The notes below the pieces were generated by a model. The model saw nothing but the letters and a program-made list of their open reading frames with translations, ran no database searches and had not been told where the DNA came from. A stretch of 40,938 bases of DNA, from the NCBI GenBank assembly GCA_945861155.1, contig CAMATN010000034.1:1-40938 (forward strand). The letters are read 5' to 3'. The stretch comes from Rhizobium sp. Q54 (GTDB lineage Bacteria; Pseudomonadota; Alphaproteobacteria; ATCC43930; CGMCC-115725). Below are positions 17,474 to 26,168 of this stretch, piece by piece (the stretch's first letter is position 1; every line of letters begins with the position of its first letter). The position numbers were made by a program, and so were the translations under genes.

Positions 17474-20400
17474 ATGGGCACCATCAACACGACGATTATC
17501 GGGGAAGTCACCCTTTCCTCGTCGGGTAGCTATAGCTCCCCGCTGACGATCACCGCGTCAGGCGCGGTCGACGCCGACGCGTCAGCGGCGATCTACGGCC
17601 CGGGGACGCAAGCCTGGACCGTCGTCAATGCCGGGATCGTCACCAACAGCAGCGCGACGGGAAACGGCATCGAACTGGACGCCGGCGGCTCGGTAACCAA
17701 CAACGCCGGCGGTACGATAGCCGCGTATTACGGCGTCGTGATCAACGGCACCGCCGGCGCCGTCACCAATGCCGGATACATCCAAGGTGCCGGCGGCAGC
17801 CTCGGCGTCGGGGTCTATCTGGCGGCGGGCGGCACCATAACCAATCAGGCCGGCGGCACGATTACCGGCCATTTTCAGGGGGTTTACGTCAGCGGAGCCG
17901 CCGGCGGCGTGACCAATGCCGGGTATATCAGGAGTACCATTGGTACCGGTGTCGCAATGCGAACAGCCGGCGCTGTCATCAATCAGGCTGGCGGCACGAT
18001 CGTCGGCGCTGATGTTGCTGTCGAGTTTCGATACGTGACGGGCACCGTCACCAATGCGGGTACGATCAGCGGCCTCGGCATCGAGGGCGTCCGCCTGTGG
18101 GATGGCGGCACCGTCGTCAATCAGAACGGCGGCGTGATCAGCGGCTTCAATTTTGGCATAACCGTCCTCGGGGCTCCGGGCTACGTGACAAATGCCGGGT
18201 ACATCGTCGGAACCGGCTACGCTGCCGCCATCGCCCTCACGTCGGGCGGTACGGTTGTCAATCAGGCCGGGGGCACGATTGCCGGCCCTGACGTTGGTGT
18301 AATCTGTGCATACGTGCCCGGCACCATCACCAACGCCGGAACGGTCAGCGGCGGCAGCGATGGCGTCCGCCTGCTCGCCGGCGGGCTCGTGACAAATCAG
18401 AGCGGCGGCAGGATCGTCGGCACGAGCTATTCTGGCGTCTATATCACGGGCGGCGACGGCACGGTCTCCAATGCCGGGTACATCCAGGGCACCGGCGGCA
18501 GCCTCGGCGTCGGGGTCTATCTGGCGGCGGGCGGCGCCGTCACCAATCAGGCCGGCGGCACGATTGCGGGTACCTACCGTGGCGTGTCTGCCGCAGGCGG
18601 CACGGTCGCGAACGAAGTCGGCGGGAAAATCATCGGCGGGCAGGGCGTTTACATCGACCAGTCCGCCGGCGGTGTAATTAATGCCGGATACATCCGTGGT
18701 AACATTTTGGGCGTCGAGCTCGCAGCCGGCGGGACGGTGGTTAATGCTGGCTGGATCGGGGTTTCGAACGGTAACGGTGTGCTCCTGGACAATGGAGGTA
18801 CCGTCATCAACCAGGCTGGCGGCACGATCCAGGTATCGGGTAATTATGGCATATACGTCAGCGGGGCCGCCGGCAGTGCGACCAACGCCGGGTCTATCCA
18901 CAGTGGATCACTTAGCGGTGTCGCAATGCGAGCAGGCGGCACTGTCACCAATCAGGCCGGCGGCGCGATCGTCGGCAATGGTTTTGGTGTCGAGTTTCGC
19001 TACGCGCCCGGCTACGCGCCCGGCACCGTCTTCAACGCCGGCACGATCAGGGGCTTCGGCCTCGACGGCGTTGACCTGCAGAATGGCGGCGTCGTCGTCA
19101 ATCAGCAGAGCGGCATGATCAGCGGCAATGGTTTTGGCGTATTCATCAGCGGGGCGCCGGGCTATGTGACAAACGCCGGGTACATCGTAGCTGCCGCGGT
19201 GGGCGTCTTCCTCCGTGCCGGCGGTATGGTTGCCAATCAGGCCGGTGGTACGATCACCGCCGGTAATGCTGGTGTCATGTCTATATTGGCGGCGGTCACC
19301 GTCACCAATGCCGGTACGATCAGCGGCGGCAATTTCTATGGCGTCGCCCTGTACGCCGGTGGGGTCGTAACGAACGAGGGTGGCGGTAGGATCGTCAGCA
19401 CGAGCAACGTCGGCGTCTATATCGCGGGTGGCGACGGGACGGTCACAAACGCCGGCTACATCCAAGGCACCGGCGGCGGCCTCGGCATCGGGGTCTATCT
19501 GGCGGCGGGCGGCACCGTCACCAACCAGGCGGGTGGTCTGATCGAGGGAAAGAGAAAAGGCGTCCACGTCCTGGGCAGCGCCGGGACGGTGACCAATCTC
19601 GGCTCGATCTCCGGGGGTGTCGGGGTGGCGATGTTCGCCGGCGGCCTCATCGTCAACGGGGCGAGCGGCGCGAGCGGCGCGGTGATTTCCAGCGGCAGCC
19701 TCGGCGGGGAGGTCGGCTTGCAGACGCTGTTCGTGCCGGCCACCGTCATCAATTACGGGACAATCGCCGGCGGCCTTTACGGCGTGCAGTCGTTTGCCGG
19801 CGGCACCTTCGACAATATGGGGCTGATTTCGGGAGGCTCTCACGGCGCCGGCTTTCAGGTTCAGCCGGCGACCGTCACTAATAGCGGCACGATCACCGCG
19901 AGGTACACGGGGCTCCTGCTCGCCGGCGGCACGCTCGACAACAGCGGCTTGATAGCGGCGTCGGACACTGGGGTTGGGATTTATCTCAACGGCGCGGCGC
20001 GCATCGTCAATCATGGATCGATTGCCGGCCAGGTCGGAATCTACCCGTTCGGGTTCGGCACGCCGGCGGAAACGACGCTGACCAATTATGGCGCGATCAC
20101 CGGGATAGGCAATTACGCCCGCGGCGTTTTTCTAAACGGCTCGGGCAGTCTGGTGGAGAATTTCGGGACCATTGCCGCCCCCGGGACCGGTGGGCAGGGC
20201 TTGTTAATAAACGGCGGCTCGGTCTCCAATAGCGCCACCGGTCTGATCGCCGGCCAGCGGTACGGTGCAGGGGCGAGCGGCACGATGCTCAATGCCGGGA
20301 CGATTGCCGCGACCGGCGCCGGCGGCATCGGGATAGTGTTCGGGGGGTCGCCCGACACCCTGACCAATTCCGGGGCGGTCGCCGGCGGCGGCCTCGCAGT

Positions 20401-21904
20401 GTCGTTCAGCGACGGCAACGACCGGCTGGTACTGAAGCCGGGGTTCAGCTTTTCCGGCGGCATCGACGGCGGCAGCGGCAGCGACACGCTAGAATTGGGC
20501 GGCGGCGCCGGCGCGCCGCTGACGGTCGATTACAACGCGCTGGGGCTGACCGATTTCGAGCAAGTGCGGTTCAGCACCGGCGGCTATGCCACGCTCAGAA
20601 TTACAAATAGCAGCGGCACGCTCGGGGTGGCGATCTCGGGGTTCGACGCGACGACCGAGACGATCGACCTGACCGGCATCGGCAGCGACGGCCGGGTCAC
20701 CAACAACGACACCTTGACCGACCGGGTCACCGTCACCGGGTCGCTCGGCAGCGTGACCTTGCAGTTCGACTCGATTGACGGGCTCCCTTTCACGACCAGT
20801 TCCGACGGCGCCGGCGGGACCAATTTCGCAATCGCCTGCTTCTGCCGCGGCACCCTGATCCTGACGCCGGACGGCGAGGTGCCGGTCGAGAAACTGGCGA
20901 TCGGCGACACGGTCTGCACATTGTCGGGGGTGCGGCCGATCAAATGGGTCGGCAAGCGCGCCTACGATCCGCGCTTTGTCGCCGGCAACCGCAATGTGCT
21001 GCCGATCCGGATCGAGGCCGGCGCGCTCGCCCACGGTGTCCCGGCGCGCGATTTGTGGGTCTCGCCCGAGCATGCGCTTTACCTGCGGCAGGTGCTGGTG
21101 CCGGCGCAGTTGCTGGTCAACGACGCCACCATCACCCAGCCCGAAAGCGTCGAGCGTCTGGAATACTTCCACATCGAGCTCGGCACGCATGATGTGATCC
21201 TGGCCGACGGGGCCGCGGCCGAAACCTACGTCGATTGCGACAACCGCAACATGTTTCACAACGAGCGCGAGTTCGCGCTGCTATACCCGGGCGAGATGCC
21301 GTCCCGCTGGGAATTTTGCGCGAGGAGAATGGCGGAAGGCGCGCCCGAGCTGGCCGCCATCCGCCGCGCTGTGCTGGCCCGCGTCAAGCTGTTCGACCGC
21401 TTCACCGACGATCCCGATTTACACCTCGTCGTCGACGGCATTGCGGTTCAGCCGCAGCTGATCGCCAACCGCCGCCTGTACCGTTTTGCAGTGCCCGCCG
21501 GCGGCCGATCGATCGTCCTTGCCTCGCGCAGTACCGTGCCGATCAAGATCGGACATTCGTCGGCTGACGGACGCCGCCTTGGCGTCGCCGTCGAACGGAT
21601 CGTGCTGCGCGGCACCGGTCTCAGTGTCGACATCGAGCCTGACTGTCCCGCGCTCTGCAATGGCTTCCACGACGCCGAACCTGGCTGCCGCTGGACCGAC
21701 GGCAAGGGCCATCTACCCGCGGGACTGATTGCCGCGTTCGGTGGCGACTTCGTGGTCGAAGTGCAGCTCGCCGACACCGAACTCGTCTACGGGCTGACGA
21801 CACGAGCTGCCGCAGATGCAGGTGGAAGCGTCAGAGAGGGGATCGTTGGCGACCGAAGCGAGTATATTCCCGCCGGAAAGTCGCTGATCGGATCCCGAGC
21901 ATGA
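17474..21904 (+). CDS. giant beta-helix repeat protein with RTX-like motif and C-terminal Hint domain
   Basis: This 1476-residue protein has no signal peptide. Residues about 45-980 are rungs of roughly 20 residues alternating around GGTVTNQAGGTI and GVTNAGYI, predicting a long right-handed beta-helix. One RTX-like calcium motif, GGSGSD (999-1004), follows. The Hint_2-type domain begins at Cys1122 or Cys1124 (ACFCRGTLILTPDGEVPVEK), with GDTVCTLSG, IKWVGKR and WVSPEHALYLRQVLVPAQLL. A conserved tail carries HDVILADGAAAETYVD and CRWTDGKGHLPAGL. Hint domains self-cleave at the N-terminal Cys, so the beta-helix could be released or attached elsewhere. The RTX-like motif and missing signal peptide suggest type I secretion, but no exporter gene is nearby. 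AGGGGA precedes the ATG. The stop overlaps the next start by 4 nt. Confidence 0.88.
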   Translation: MGTINTTIIGEVTLSSSGSYSSPLTITASGAVDADASAAIYGPGTQAWTVVNAGIVTNSSATGNGIELDAGGSVTNNAGGTIAAYYGVVINGTAGAVTNAGYIQGAGGSLGVGVYLAAGGTITNQAGGTITGHFQGVYVSGAAGGVTNAGYIRSTIGTGVAMRTAGAVINQAGGTIVGADVAVEFRYVTGTVTNAGTISGLGIEGVRLWDGGTVVNQNGGVISGFNFGITVLGAPGYVTNAGYIVGTGYAAAIALTSGGTVVNQAGGTIAGPDVGVICAYVPGTITNAGTVSGGSDGVRLLAGGLVTNQSGGRIVGTSYSGVYITGGDGTVSNAGYIQGTGGSLGVGVYLAAGGAVTNQAGGTIAGTYRGVSAAGGTVANEVGGKIIGGQGVYIDQSAGGVINAGYIRGNILGVELAAGGTVVNAGWIGVSNGNGVLLDNGGTVINQAGGTIQVSGNYGIYVSGAAGSATNAGSIHSGSLSGVAMRAGGTVTNQAGGAIVGNGFGVEFRYAPGYAPGTVFNAGTIRGFGLDGVDLQNGGVVVNQQSGMISGNGFGVFISGAPGYVTNAGYIVAAAVGVFLRAGGMVANQAGGTITAGNAGVMSILAAVTVTNAGTISGGNFYGVALYAGGVVTNEGGGRIVSTSNVGVYIAGGDGTVTNAGYIQGTGGGLGIGVYLAAGGTVTNQAGGLIEGKRKGVHVLGSAGTVTNLGSISGGVGVAMFAGGLIVNGASGASGAVISSGSLGGEVGLQTLFVPATVINYGTIAGGLYGVQSFAGGTFDNMGLISGGSHGAGFQVQPATVTNSGTITARYTGLLLAGGTLDNSGLIAASDTGVGIYLNGAARIVNHGSIAGQVGIYPFGFGTPAETTLTNYGAITGIGNYARGVFLNGSGSLVENFGTIAAPGTGGQGLLINGGSVSNSATGLIAGQRYGAGASGTMLNAGTIAATGAGGIGIVFGGSPDTLTNSGAVAGGGLAVSFSDGNDRLVLKPGFSFSGGIDGGSGSDTLELGGGAGAPLTVDYNALGLTDFEQVRFSTGGYATLRITNSSGTLGVAISGFDATTETIDLTGIGSDGRVTNNDTLTDRVTVTGSLGSVTLQFDSIDGLPFTTSSDGAGGTNFAIACFCRGTLILTPDGEVPVEKLAIGDTVCTLSGVRPIKWVGKRAYDPRFVAGNRNVLPIRIEAGALAHGVPARDLWVSPEHALYLRQVLVPAQLLVNDATITQPESVERLEYFHIELGTHDVILADGAAAETYVDCDNRNMFHNEREFALLYPGEMPSRWEFCARRMAEGAPELAAIRRAVLARVKLFDRFTDDPDLHLVVDGIAVQPQLIANRRLYRFAVPAGGRSIVLASRSTVPIKIGHSSADGRRLGVAVERIVLRGTGLSVDIEPDCPALCNGFHDAEPGCRWTDGKGHLPAGLIAAFGGDFVVEVQLADTELVYGLTTRAAADAGGSVREGIVGDRSEYIPAGKSLIGSRA
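17600..20400 (+). repeat. coding repeat array with a second-level duplication of about 970 nt
   Basis: The beta-helix part of the Hint protein is built from degenerate 60-nt rungs. Above that level a block of about 650 nt recurs. Block 1 (about 17890-18560) and block 2 (about 18850-19540) keep the same order of landmarks: YVSGAAG, GVAMR, VEFRY, GAPGYVTNAGYIV, GGDGTV and NAGYIQGTGG. GVAMR is offset by 969 nt and the YIQG segment by 978 nt. A further copy of the YIQG-GVYLAAGG segment starts near 17779. Block 2 contains a small tandem duplication encoding APGYAPG. Confidence 0.8.
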
Positions 21905-22941
21905 CCTACCCGACGCATCTGATCCCGACCACCGTCGTCGGCAGCTATCCGCAGCCGGATTGGCTGGTCGACCGCGGCGCGCTGGCGCATCACGGGGTGC
22001 CGAGGGTTGGGGCGCCCGACATCTGGCGGGTGGCCGAGCCGTGGCTCGAACAGGCGCAGGATGATGCGACCGCGCTGGCGATCCGCGACATGGAACGGGC
22101 CGGCATCGACATCGTCAGCGACGGCGAGATCCGCCGCGAAAGCTATTCGAACCGCTTCGCGCTGGCGCTCGACGGCATCGACGCCGAGCATCCGGGCCGG
22201 GTCGGACGCAGCGGCGGCGGCTCGACGCCGGTGCCGCGAATCGTCGGCAAAATCCGGCGGCACGGCCCGGTCGAATTGCGCGATGCCGAGTTTCTGCGCG
22301 CCCACGCCAGCCATGCGACCAAGATCACGCTGCCCGGCCCGTTCACCTTGTCGATGCAGGCCGAGAACGCCTTCTACGCCGACGAAGAGGAGATGGCGAT
22401 GGATTACGCCGTCGCCGTCAACGAGGAATTGCGGGCGCTGAAGGCGAGCGGCGTCGATGTCGTCCAGCTCGACGAGCCCTGGGTGCGCACCGCGCCCGAC
22501 AAGGCGGCGCGCTGGGGCATCGCGGCGATCAACCGCGCGCTTGAGGGCATTCCCGGCCCGACGATCGTGCATTTGTGCTTTGGCTACGCCGCGATGGTCG
22601 GCAACAAGCCGAGCGGCTACGCCTTTCTGGCGCAGCTCGCCGACACGCTCGCCACGCAGATCTCGATCGAGGTGGCGCAGCCGCGCCTCGATCTCGGCAT
22701 CCTCAAGGAATTGTCCGGCAAGACGATCCTGCTCGGGGTCCTCGACCTGAACGACCCGGCGGTCGAGACGGCCGATGAGGTCGCGGCGCGACTGCGCGCG
22801 GGGTTGCGGCATGTCGCGGCCGAGCGTCTCGTCGCGGCGCCCGATTGCGGCATGAAATACCTGCCGCGCGAGCGCGCTTTCGGCAAATTGCGGGCGCTCG
22901 CCGACGGCGCCGCGATCGTCCGGCGCGAGTTGACGGGCTGA
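21901..22941 (+). CDS. MetE-like cobalamin-independent methyltransferase, catalytic domain only
   Basis: This 346-residue protein corresponds to the C-terminal catalytic barrel of MetE. Zinc ligands are visible: H224 and C226 (HLCFG), E257 (SIEVAQP) and C316 (PDCGMKYL). VQLDEPW supplies the conserved Asp-Glu. The N-terminus TTVVGSYPQPDWLV is typical of the MetE/UroD superfamily. There is no N-terminal folate-binding half, so it may use another methyl donor, or act in thiol-ether cleavage as some short relatives do; I cannot decide. The ATG at 21901 overlaps the stop of the Hint protein (ATGA), implying translational coupling, an odd pairing. Confidence 0.88.
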   Translation: MTYPTHLIPTTVVGSYPQPDWLVDRGALAHHGVPRVGAPDIWRVAEPWLEQAQDDATALAIRDMERAGIDIVSDGEIRRESYSNRFALALDGIDAEHPGRVGRSGGGSTPVPRIVGKIRRHGPVELRDAEFLRAHASHATKITLPGPFTLSMQAENAFYADEEEMAMDYAVAVNEELRALKASGVDVVQLDEPWVRTAPDKAARWGIAAINRALEGIPGPTIVHLCFGYAAMVGNKPSGYAFLAQLADTLATQISIEVAQPRLDLGILKELSGKTILLGVLDLNDPAVETADEVAARLRAGLRHVAAERLVAAPDCGMKYLPRERAFGKLRALADGAAIVRRELTG

Positions 22942-23035
22942 GCGAAAACGGCGCTTTGTATTGTTCTTATTCCGTGGCGCTTTCCTGTGACAGCCTCGCG
23001 GCTTATCCTGGCGCGAAACGGGAGGGGTGAGGCGG

Positions 23036-23785
23036 ATGAGACCAATTGGCATCATCGCGGCGGCCATCGCCTGCATAATCGCCGTCGGAATAAGTGGTCT
23101 GAGCGCGCGCGCCGAGACCGTCGACCTGCTGCTCGTTCTCGCGGCCGATGTGTCGCGCAGCGTCGACGAGGAAGAATTCAACCTGCAACGCAAAGGCTAC
23201 GCCGCGGCGATGAACGATCCGCGCGTGATGCGCGCCATCGCCGGGGGCCGGCGCCACGCCATCGCGATCACCTTTATCGAATGGTCGGGGGCAGGCGAGC
23301 AGAGTGTTGTCGTCGACTGGACGGTGGTGCGCGACGAGGAGGCGGCGGCGGGGATTGCCGCGGCGATGCTTGCCGCGCCGCGGTCGTTCCTCGGCCGCAC
23401 CTCGATCAGCGCGGCGATCGATTTCGCGATCCAGCGCCTTGCCGTCGCGCCGGCGCAGGCCGATAAGCATATCATCGACATCTCGGGCGACGGCACCAGC
23501 AATGCGGGCCGCCCGGTTACCGAGGCGCGCGACGAGGCGGTTGCCGCCGGGGTCACGATCAACGGGCTGGCGATCATCAACAGTCGCAGCAACCCTGGCT
23601 ACGCCTTCCACACCGCGCCGCCGGGCGGGTTGCCCAAATACTTCGAGGAGAACGTGATCGGCGGGCCGGGAGCCTTTTTGTTGCAGGTCGAGGGTTTTGA
23701 CAGCTTCGCCGAGGCGATTACCCGCAAGCTCGTCGCCGAGATCGCCGGGAGACCGCCGATGCTGCAGACAACCGCGCTCCCTTAG
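23036..23785 (+). CDS. DUF1194 secreted von Willebrand A-like protein
   Basis: This 249-residue protein has a signal peptide (IGIIAAAIACIIAVGISGLS, cut after SARA near residue 26). The vWA-like domain keeps a MIDAS motif: D38-V-S40-R-S42, a later LGRTSIS and ISGDGTSN. DUF1194 proteins are common in alphaproteobacteria and of unknown function. I prefer the ATG at 23036 because GGAGGGG lies about 8 nt upstream; a GTG at 23027 sits inside that site. It is convergent with the tupA-like gene, with 20 nt between stops. No partner AAA or vWA-associated gene is adjacent. Confidence 0.9.
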   Translation: MRPIGIIAAAIACIIAVGISGLSARAETVDLLLVLAADVSRSVDEEEFNLQRKGYAAAMNDPRVMRAIAGGRRHAIAITFIEWSGAGEQSVVVDWTVVRDEEAAAGIAAAMLAAPRSFLGRTSISAAIDFAIQRLAVAPAQADKHIIDISGDGTSNAGRPVTEARDEAVAAGVTINGLAIINSRSNPGYAFHTAPPGGLPKYFEENVIGGPGAFLLQVEGFDSFAEAITRKLVAEIAGRPPMLQTTALP

Positions 23786-23805
23786 CCCGCGCGGATCTGC
23801 CGGGA

Positions 23806-24666
23806 TCACCGCGGCGCGGCGGCCGAGGGATAAAAGAGCTGCTCGCCGGCGACGCGAAAGGCGCCGATCGCCGCCTGCCCTTCCGGTGAAACGAGCCATG
23901 CGGCAAGGCGGTGCGCCGCGTCGAGCCTTACCTGTGGGTGCGACGCCGGGTTGAGCTCGATGACGTGATACCGGTTGATCAGACGCGGGTCGCCGGCGGC
24001 GAGGCCCGGGACCAGGATCGCCAGCGGCGCCTTGTTGCGAAAGCTGAGCCAGGTGCCGCGGTCGGACAGCGTATAGGCCGGCATCGCCGCGGCGGCATTG
24101 AGCGCCTGCCCCATACCGCCGCCGATATCGCGATACCAGCTCCCCGCCCCGCTCTTCGGGTCGATCCCGGCGGCTCGCCATAGCCGAAGTTCGAGTTCGT
24201 TGGTGCCGCTGCGGTCGCCGCGCGAGACAAAGGCCGCCTTTGCCTGGGCGATCGCGGTAAAGGCGGCGACGGCATCCTGCCCACCGCCGATCTGCGCCGG
24301 ATCGCCCGCCGGCCCGACCAGGATATAATCGTTCCAGGCGATCTGCCGGCGGCGGATGCCATGACCTTCCGCGATAAACTTGTCCTCGGCCTCGGGGTCA
24401 TGGACCAGGACCAGATCGGCGTCGCCGCGCCGCGCGGTGTCCAGCGCCTGCCCGGTGCCCTGCGCCAGAACCCGCACCGCGATGCCGCTGGCCTGGGTGA
24501 AGCCGGGCAGGATCGCGGCGAGTAGCCCCGAATTGTCGACCGAAGTCGTCGAGGCGAGCATGACCGCCGGAGCCTCCTTTGGCCCCGGCGGATCGGCGGC
24601 GCGGGCACTCGCAAGCGACACCAACGCGACAAGAACGGCCAGAGCCGCCAGCCGAGCATGGAACAC
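23806..24666 (-). CDS. tupA: tungstate/molybdate-type ABC substrate-binding protein
   Basis: This 286-residue periplasmic protein has a signal peptide (AALAVLVALVSLASARA). The TupA-type oxyanion site follows: MLASTTSVDNSGLLAAILPG, then VRVLAQGTGQALDTARRGDA, LVHDPEAEDKFIAEGHG, FVSRGDRSGTNELELRLW and YTLSDRGTWLSF. TTSVDNSG and SRGDRSGTN are the anion-binding loops typical of tungstate binders. The start is GTG at 24666, with GAGGA about 10 nt upstream. It is the second gene of a tupB-tupA pair (20-nt gap). It could feed the molybdenum hydroxylase near 34-37 kb, but that is inference. Confidence 0.9.
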   Translation of the reverse strand: MFHARLAALAVLVALVSLASARAADPPGPKEAPAVMLASTTSVDNSGLLAAILPGFTQASGIAVRVLAQGTGQALDTARRGDADLVLVHDPEAEDKFIAEGHGIRRRQIAWNDYILVGPAGDPAQIGGGQDAVAAFTAIAQAKAAFVSRGDRSGTNELELRLWRAAGIDPKSGAGSWYRDIGGGMGQALNAAAAMPAYTLSDRGTWLSFRNKAPLAILVPGLAAGDPRLINRYHVIELNPASHPQVRLDAAHRLAAWLVSPEGQAAIGAFRVAGEQLFYPSAAAPR

Positions 24667-24686
24667 GGGATTTCGTCCTCAAATTA

Positions 24687-25346
24687 TCAAGACGGGCGGC
24701 CGGCCAGCGCAAAGGCGGCCGCGCTGATCATCATCGTCAGCCCGATCAGCACGAAACCCAAGCCGAGCGCCAGCGGCAGGTCGCCTCGGGTCGTTTCGAG
24801 CACGATCGTCGTGGTCATGGTCCGCGTATAGCCGGCGATATTGCCGCCGACGACCAAAATCGCGCCGACCTCCGAGACGGTGCGGCCGAACCCGGCGAGC
24901 ACCGCGGTCAGCATGCTGAGCCGCCCCATCGCGATCAGCACCGGCACCGCCCGCCACCTGCTGGCGCCCAGATCCATCAGCGCGTCGCCGAAACCGGCCC
25001 ACAGATCCTCGGCCGCGCGATGGCTCAGCGCGGTGACGATCGGCAGGGCCAGCACCGTCTGCGCGATGACCATCGCCCCGGGCGAAAACAGCAGCCCCAG
25101 CGCGCCGAGCGGCCCCGAGCGCGACAGCATCAGATAAAGCACCAGGCCGACCACCGCCGGCGGCAATCCAAGCAGCGCGTTGATCACGATGATGACTGAC
25201 CGCCGTCCCGGGAAGCGCCAAATCGCCAGCGCCACTCCGAGCGGCAGGCCAAGCACCGCCGCGGCCACCGTCGCCGACAGGCTGACCGTGAGCGACAAGC
25301 CGATAATTTCCCACAACTCCCGGCTGGCGAAGGCCGCCAACAGCAT
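24687..25346 (-). CDS. tupB: tungstate/molybdate-type ABC transporter permease
   Basis: This 219-residue permease has about five membrane helices. The EAA loop is ALMDLGASRWRAVPVLIAMG, followed by FGRTVSEVGAILVVGGNI, the diagnostic TupB/MolB-type segment, and TRTMTTTIVLETTRGDLPLA. It forms the membrane channel for the TupA-bound oxyanion. In known systems an ATPase (TupC) completes the operon; none is visible on either side. Upstream, across a 181-nt gap, lies a divergent toxin-antitoxin pair. Gene order B-A rather than A-B-C is unusual. The transporter may share an ATPase encoded elsewhere. Confidence 0.9.
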   Translation of the reverse strand: MLLAAFASRELWEIIGLSLTVSLSATVAAAVLGLPLGVALAIWRFPGRRSVIIVINALLGLPPAVVGLVLYLMLSRSGPLGALGLLFSPGAMVIAQTVLALPIVTALSHRAAEDLWAGFGDALMDLGASRWRAVPVLIAMGRLSMLTAVLAGFGRTVSEVGAILVVGGNIAGYTRTMTTTIVLETTRGDLPLALGLGFVLIGLTMMISAAAFALAGRPS

Positions 25347-25497
25347 CGCGAAATCCTCAAACCGGCGCGATTGGCGCCGCGACTACACTCGCGCGGCGCG
25401 GTCGGGGCGGCAAGCTCCGGAGCGGCCGGTAGGGCAGGCTCGCGGCTCAGACCTCTCCGCACTGCGGGAGGTTTTCGCGGGTGACAGCCGCGCTTGA

Positions 25498-25525
25498 CCC
25501 AATGGTCGCCATTGGCGACACTGGG
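25498..25525 (+). promoter_or_regulatory. inverted-repeat operator overlapping a candidate TA promoter
   Basis: A perfect 15-bp palindrome, GTCGCCA-T-TGGCGAC (25505-25519), extends imperfectly to CCCA...TGGG arms. A -35-like TTGACC (25494-25499) and a weak -10-like GACACT (25517-25522) are 17 nt apart and flank it. The toxin ATG at 25528 has no Shine-Dalgarno site and would sit at the predicted start of transcription, suggesting a leaderless mRNA repressed by the XRE antitoxin. Confidence 0.45.
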
Positions 25526-25527
25526 CA

Positions 25528-25788
25528 ATGAGGCTGATCCTCCCGCCCGCCACGCTGAAGGGAATGGCCTCAATACCACAGCGCGATCAAGAAGCCCTGA
25601 TCGCGAAAGTTGAGGTGTTCGCCGCCGCCCCATTTGAACGGCACCCTTGGGTACAGAAGCTGGAGGGGCGCGATGATGTCGTGAGGGTTCGGCAAGGTGA
25701 CTGGCGGGCGGTCTGCCGCATCGACCGTGCGGAGAATACCGTTGTTGTCGACCTCGTCGCTCACCGTAGAGAGGTATATCGCCGATGA
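25528..25788 (+). CDS. RelE/ParE-superfamily toxin
   Basis: This 86-residue protein has the RelE fold pattern. A helical half (ASIPQRDQEALIAKVEVFAA) precedes a beta-sheet half with HPWVQKLEGRDDVVRVRQGD, WRAVCRIDRAENTVVVDLVA and HRREVYRR. The segment KLEG...D.VRVRQGDWRAVCRID and the terminal HRREVY are hallmarks of RelE-type ribosome-dependent mRNA interferases. The basic residues near the C-terminus would contact the mRNA. Its last codons overlap the antitoxin start (ATGA, 25785-25788). Toxin-first order is typical of HigBA-like modules. No Shine-Dalgarno site is visible upstream. Confidence 0.88.
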   Translation: MRLILPPATLKGMASIPQRDQEALIAKVEVFAAAPFERHPWVQKLEGRDDVVRVRQGDWRAVCRIDRAENTVVVDLVAHRREVYRR

Positions 25789-26168
25789 GCATCATCGATA
25801 CTGTGACCCTGACCCGCACTGAGTACGAGGCGCTGATAAGTGACATCGAAGATGCGGAAGATTTGGCGGCCGTTGCTGCCGCCGAAGCACGCGAAGCCGC
25901 GCTCGGCAAGAAGATCGCTCGCGCCGACTATCTCTCGATCGATCTCGTCAAGCGCCTCTCGCAAGGCGAGCACCCGATCCGCGTATGGCGGGCGCATCGG
26001 GGCATGACCCGGGAGGTGCTTGCCGCCGCCGCTGGCGTGGCGCCGAGCTATGTGAGCGAGATCGAGACTTGGCGCAAGCCCGGCAGCTTTGCCGCGATCG
26101 CCAAGCTGGCGACGGCGCTGCGGGTGTCGCTCGACGACATCGCAGCCTGGCTGAAGGCCGCTAAATGA
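25785..26168 (+). CDS. XRE-family antitoxin
   Basis: This 127-residue protein pairs with the RelE-like toxin. The N-terminal part (LTRTEYEALISDIEDAEDLA) is acidic and helical and resembles toxin-binding segments of antitoxins. Residues about 65-122 form a helix-turn-helix: PIRVWRAHRGMTREVLAAAA, GVAPSYVSEIETWRKPGSFA and AIAKLATALRVSLDD. It should neutralise the toxin and repress its own operon, probably at the palindrome 25505-25519. The 4-nt overlap implies translational coupling. Confidence 0.9.
   Translation: MSIIDTVTLTRTEYEALISDIEDAEDLAAVAAAEAREAALGKKIARADYLSIDLVKRLSQGEHPIRVWRAHRGMTREVLAAAAGVAPSYVSEIETWRKPGSFAAIAKLATALRVSLDDIAAWLKAAK

Noticed and set aside
17600-20400. Regularly spaced repeats resembling a CRISPR array
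   Set aside because: The repeats are in-frame, degenerate, about 60 nt per rung and encode GGTVTNQAGG-type beta-helix rungs; there are no constant repeat and unique spacer units and no cas genes.
21787-23193. 468-codon minus-strand frame
   Set aside because: Antisense to the MetE-like gene and the ends of its neighbours; the sense proteins have clear zinc-ligand and MIDAS motifs.
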